From: CAYQMF01 sp964418595
Lineage (GTDB): Bacteria > Planctomycetota > UBA1135 > UBA2386
Assembly: GCA_964418595.1 (NCBI GenBank)
Contig: CAYQMF010000131.1
Coordinates: 1 to 18,278 of the forward strand
Direction of reading: 5' to 3'
Length of the DNA stretch: 18,278 nt
Shown here: positions 15,565-18,278 of the stretch, piece by piece
How positions within the stretch are numbered: position 1 is the first letter of the stretch
Layout: every line of letters starts with the position of its first letter
Notes under the pieces: generated by a model
Told to the model about the DNA's origin: nothing
The model's database searches: none
The model's input: only the letters and a program-made list of their open reading frames with translations
Position numbers and translations under genes: made by a program

Positions 15565-15622
15565 AGAGGAGAAGACGAGAGAGAGAGAGAGAGGGACAGG
15601 GGAGAGAGAAGAAGAAGAAGGG
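15561..15622 (+). repeat. Purine-rich tract with (GA)n and (GAA)n
   Basis: Nearly uninterrupted purines on the plus strand (two or three C). There is a (GA)8 run at about 15577-15592 and four GAA units at 15608-15620. It is mirrored by a pyrimidine-rich stretch at 15419-15457 on the other side of the palindrome. It is simple-sequence DNA in an otherwise GC-rich window and non-coding, lying just after the selenoprotein stop. Confidence 0.8.
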
Positions 15623-15626
15623 CCCC

Positions 15627-16730
15627 TCACTCACCCTTCCTGGCGAGGCCCGCCGCCAACTCCGCAAACGCCCCCGGCAGGTCGGCACGCTCGAACAGCA
15701 CCGGCAGTGCCGCGCGCCGCTTCGCGTCGAGCTTCGCGATGCGCTCGGCGGCGTCACGCTGGGCCGGTGACAGCCAGTTCGCCGGGTCGGCCTGCGCCGC
15801 GAGCGCGGCGTTGACCTTCACCGCCTGCGCCGGCGTCATCGGCACGTGCCGCAGCGGCGAAGCGCGCAGGGCGTGCTTCTGGTCGCTCGCCTCTGCGTCC
15901 TTCGCGTCGGCGTCGCTGCGCACCGCGCGCGCAGCGACCGCGGCCTTCGCCACGGCCATCTGGGCGTCGTCGCGCGCGAACACGGTGCTCGCGCACTCCA
16001 TGCCCTGTGCCTTGTTCAGGAGGTCTTCGTAGGTGAGCCGCGTCGGGTCGAACACGACCTCGACCACTTCCTTGCCGTCGAGCCACGCGGCGCGTGTGCC
16101 GAGCACGCCGTCGAGCCCGCCGAGGTGCGCCTCGCCTTCCCAGAAACAGTGCATCGCGAAGGTCGCGCGCGCGGTGCCCGCCTCTGCCTGCTCCGCGGCG
16201 AACAGGGCGAGCCACGGCGGCACGGGTCGCTTCGCCGCCGCGAGCGCGGCCACGGTGCGCGCGACGAGCGGCGCGAGCTGCCAGATCCGGTCGGCGCGCG
16301 CGAGCACGTCCTTGCCGTCGGCGGCGAGGAAGCGCACGACGGGGTTGTTCCACGCCGGCTCGTCGAAGCGCGCCAGCAGGGCTTTGTCGTCGCCCTCCTT
16401 GTTGTTGTAGACGAGAACCGGGTGGAAGAGCGTCTCGATGGCGTCGACGAGCAGCGGGTGCGACATGGGACCTCGACCGAAGTCCTGACACGTCTGTCAA
16501 CCAGGCACTTCCTGGAAGAGCACGAACAGCGGCCGCCCGTCGGCCTCGCTCGCGCGCTGCGCGGCGACGAGATCGCGACCCCATGCGACGGCACCGAGTT
16601 CGGGCGCGCCGAGCGCGACGGTCCCAGCGGTGGATGAAGCGGTTGAGGGCGGCGACGGCTTCTGGGCGAGGGCGCACGCGCCCAACAGGCTCACGGCGAC
16701 GACGGCTCCTGGATGCATGCCTCGTCGCAT
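15627..16730 (-). CDS. Secreted thioredoxin-like selenoprotein (VPG-Sec motif) with MsrA-like domain
   Basis: Read through an in-frame TGA (16497-16499), this is a 367-residue protein with Sec at residue 78. The signal peptide MRRGMHPGAVVAVSLLGAC also has a possible lipobox (LGAC). The thioredoxin-like domain (about 45-150) has FQEVPG-U-QTC (Sec78, Cys81) then SHPLLVDAIETLF, LVYNN and EPAWNNPVVRF. From about 188 an MsrA-like domain follows: ATFAMHCFWEGE (Cys195, E200), GVLGT, EVVEVVFDP and LTYEDLLNKA. The frame on both sides of the TGA is equally well conserved, and a hairpin follows the TGA. From memory, homologs carry VPG-Cys-x-T-Cys here. A likely role is periplasmic thiol or methionine-sulfoxide redox chemistry (inference). 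The start at 16730 is chosen for the signal peptide; 16718 is possible. If the UGA is not recoded, the gene ends at 16497. Confidence 0.88.
16462..16499 (-). promoter_or_regulatory. Bacterial SECIS-like hairpin directly after the Sec UGA
   Basis: On the minus strand, two bases after the UGA, GACGUG (16494-16489) pairs with CAUGUC (16467-16462). A UCA bulge (16488-16486) follows, then GGACUUC (16485-16479) pairs with GAGGUCC (16474-16468), closing a GGUC tetraloop (16478-16475). Exactly 18 nt separate the UGA from the loop. As I recall the E. coli fdhF element, it has the same GGUC loop at the same distance, with the GU contacted by SelB. One U-G wobble lies in each stem. Confidence 0.75.
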
Positions 16731-16879
16731 ACCCTTCCGTCGACGCGACGCAAGCCCCGCTGCCGCCGTGGAAGAACTCTTGCCCCTGCGCGCCGGCACC
16801 GCTTCGATGCCGCCGCTCCCGGCTCCTCGGCGATCTCGACCACCGCCGCGATGGTGACCCTCTCGTTGACCACACTCCC

Positions 16880-17686
16880 GTGACGACCCTCGCCCCGCGC
16901 GCGCCCCTGCGCACCCCGCGCCCGTTCCTGAAGACCGCGCGCCGCGACCGCTGGTGGGCGACGCCCCTGCTCACGCTGTGCGCGCTCTCGGCGTTCCTCA
17001 TCTACGCCAACTGGGCGGCCTTCCAGGGCGAGCACTACCACCTCGGCAACTACCTCTCGCCGTTCTACTCGCCGGAGGTCTTCGGCTCCTCGCCGCACGC
17101 GTGGTTCGCCAAGCCGTCCTTCTGGCCGGCGTGGCTGCCCTTTTCGCCGGCGCTCCTCATCCTGTGGGCGCCCGCCGGCTTCCGCCTCACCTGCTACTAC
17201 TACCGCGGCGCCTACTACAAGGCCTTCTGGGGTGACCCGCCCGCGTGCATGGTCGGCGAGCCGCGCAAGGTCTACTGGGGCGAGCGCACCCTGCCGCTGA
17301 TCCTGCAGAACCTGCACCGCTACTTCCTCTACGTCGCGCTCGCGTTCATCCTCTTCCTCGCGCACGACGCGTGGAAGGCGTGCTGGTTCGCGGGCGCCGA
17401 CGGCCAGGAGCACTTCGGCCTCGGCGTCGGCACGCTCGTGCTCACCCTCAACGTGGTGCTGCTCGGCGGCTACACGCTCGGCTGCCACTCGCTGCGGCAC
17501 CTCGTGGGCGGCTGCAAGGACCACCTCTCCGCCAGCCCCGGCCAACAGAAGGCCTACACCTGCGTGAGCGCCCTCAACCGCAAGCACATGCTGTGGGCGT
17601 GGATGAGCCTCGTCTGGGTCGGCTTCTCCGACATCTACGTGCGCCTGTGCTCGATGGGCACCTGGACCGACCTGCGCCTGTTCTGA
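16880..17686 (+). CDS. sdhC: Succinate dehydrogenase membrane anchor / cytochrome b subunit (Sdh1-like, 5 helices)
   Basis: A 268-residue membrane protein with about five hydrophobic helices (roughly 27-45, 86-101, 145-163, 182-200, 236-256). It has the motif set I associate with actinobacterial Sdh1-type single-subunit anchors: LGNYLSPFYSP, SPALLILWAPAGFRLTCYYYR, LQNLHRYFLYVAL, GYTLGCHSLRHLVGG and LNRKHMLWAW, ending WTDLRLF. Histidines H146, H203, H207 and H236 are candidates for heme ligands. It would dock the flavoprotein and iron-sulfur subunits and pass electrons to quinone. The start is GTG 16880, the only standard start codon near the first helix in this frame. sdhA follows 9 bp after the stop. 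The 149 bp upstream (16731-16879) separate it from the divergent selenoprotein gene; no clear promoter was seen there. Confidence 0.9.
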   Translation: MTTLAPRAPLRTPRPFLKTARRDRWWATPLLTLCALSAFLIYANWAAFQGEHYHLGNYLSPFYSPEVFGSSPHAWFAKPSFWPAWLPFSPALLILWAPAGFRLTCYYYRGAYYKAFWGDPPACMVGEPRKVYWGERTLPLILQNLHRYFLYVALAFILFLAHDAWKACWFAGADGQEHFGLGVGTLVLTLNVVLLGGYTLGCHSLRHLVGGCKDHLSASPGQQKAYTCVSALNRKHMLWAWMSLVWVGFSDIYVRLCSMGTWTDLRLF

Positions 17687-17695
17687 TCGCTCCCC

Positions 17696-18278
17696 ATGCC
17701 TGACTTCACGACCCACGAGACCGACGTCCTCGTCATCGGTGCCGGCGGCGCCGGCCTGCGCGCCGCCATCGAGGCCGCGGCCAAGGGCGCGCGGACGACC
17801 CTCGTCTGCAAGTCCCTCCTCGGCAAGGCGCACACCGTGATGGCCGAAGGCGGCGTCGCCGCCGCGCTCGCCAACGTCGACGACCGCGACGACTGGAAGG
17901 TGCACTTCGCCGACACCATGCGCGGCGGCCAGTACGTCAACAACTGGCGCATGGCGGAGCTGCACGCCAAGGAGGCGCCGGCGCGGGTGCGCGAACTCGA
18001 GGCCTGGGGCGCACTCTTCGACCGCACCAAGGACGGCCGCATCCTGCAGCGCAACTTCGGCGGCCACAAGTATCCGCGGCTGGCGCACGTCGGCGACCGC
18101 ACCGGCCTCGAGATGATCCGCACGCTGCAGGACCACGGCATCCACCAGGGGATCGAGGTGTTCATGGAGTGCACCGTGATCGACCTCCTGAAGGACGGCG
18201 AGCGCGTGGTCGGGGCCTTCGGCTACGACCGCGAGCGCGGGCGCTTCCGGGTGTTCGAGGCCAAGGCGGTGGTGCTCG
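17696..18278 (+). CDS. sdhA: Succinate dehydrogenase/fumarate reductase flavoprotein subunit (partial, N-terminal 194 residues)
   Basis: The gene runs off the window end. The N-terminus has the FAD-binding strand DVLVIGAGGAGLRAAIEAA (GAGGAG 15-20) and the AHTVMAEGGVAAAL segment, whose His46 is the position of covalent flavin attachment in SdhA. This is followed by DTMRGGQYVNNWRMAELHAKEAP and FGGHKYPRLAHVGDRTGLEMIRTL, all typical of SdhA/FrdA. It oxidises succinate to fumarate on the cytoplasmic side. ATG 17696 follows the anchor gene by 9 bp, so the two are co-transcribed. The iron-sulfur subunit gene is expected just downstream, outside the window. Confidence 0.95.
   Translation, partial: MPDFTTHETDVLVIGAGGAGLRAAIEAAAKGARTTLVCKSLLGKAHTVMAEGGVAAALANVDDRDDWKVHFADTMRGGQYVNNWRMAELHAKEAPARVRELEAWGALFDRTKDGRILQRNFGGHKYPRLAHVGDRTGLEMIRTLQDHGIHQGIEVFMECTVIDLLKDGERVVGAFGYDRERGRFRVFEAKAVVL

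Noticed and set aside
15627..16466. Stand-alone 279-residue protein starting at ATG 16466
   Set aside because: This ATG is inside the conserved region after the Sec codon and inside the SECIS-like stem; starting there removes the active site and signal peptide.
16851..16883. Ten-codon leader peptide (MVTLSLTTLP) whose stop overlaps the sdhC GTG
   Set aside because: No ribosome-binding site and no attenuator-like hairpin; a GTGA overlap alone is not enough.

Overview
The window is very GC-rich throughout (I judge about 70% by eye, not computed). It is densely packed with ordinary bacterial housekeeping genes plus a few unusual fusions. The best fit is a high-GC member of the Planctomycetota or a close relative. 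The reasons are a SpoVG protein carrying a zinc ribbon, an AroD-AroE fusion, a secreted HEAT-repeat protein, a VPG-type thioredoxin-like selenoprotein and an MglA-type GTPase. This placement is inference from gene content; no phylogenetic marker was compared.

Layout. Positions 14234 down to 176 form one long minus-strand series. In transcription order it holds a two-domain ABC ATPase, a degenerate M16-like secreted protein, a fused MglA-type GTPase/histidine kinase, pssA, a folK-panC fusion, ispE, spoVG with a zinc ribbon, a Rossmann/DUF2520 protein, an aroDE fusion, aroK, a large secreted HEAT-repeat protein, and an initiator tRNA-fMet with its own candidate promoter and terminator. Many junctions overlap by a few bases (ATGA, GTGA, TGATG), which indicates translational coupling over much of the series. 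Positions 1-130 hold no gene that I can name but contain a run of small hairpins.

From 14275 a plus-strand gene encodes a secreted TlpA-like protein whose redox cysteines are missing. It converges on a minus-strand gene (15627-16730) that I read through an in-frame UGA as a selenoprotein. The 221-bp gap between them holds a near-perfect palindrome of about 130 bp and a purine-only tract. The selenoprotein is the most interesting item. It has a secreted thioredoxin-like domain with a VPG-Sec-Gln-Thr-Cys motif, a hairpin with a GGUC loop 18 nt after the UGA, and an MsrA-like domain (HCFW) further along the same chain. Divergent from it, the plus strand starts a succinate dehydrogenase operon: a five-helix membrane anchor of the actinobacterial Sdh1-like kind, then the start of the SdhA flavoprotein, which is cut by the window edge.

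Functionally the minus-strand series mixes aromatic amino-acid precursor synthesis (AroDE, AroK), isoprenoid synthesis (IspE), folate and pantothenate synthesis (FolK-PanC) and phospholipid synthesis (PssA) with regulators (SpoVG, GTPase-kinase). No CRISPR array, transposase, phage gene or rRNA was seen, and no gene-free stretch exceeds 300 bases; the largest is 15406-15626.
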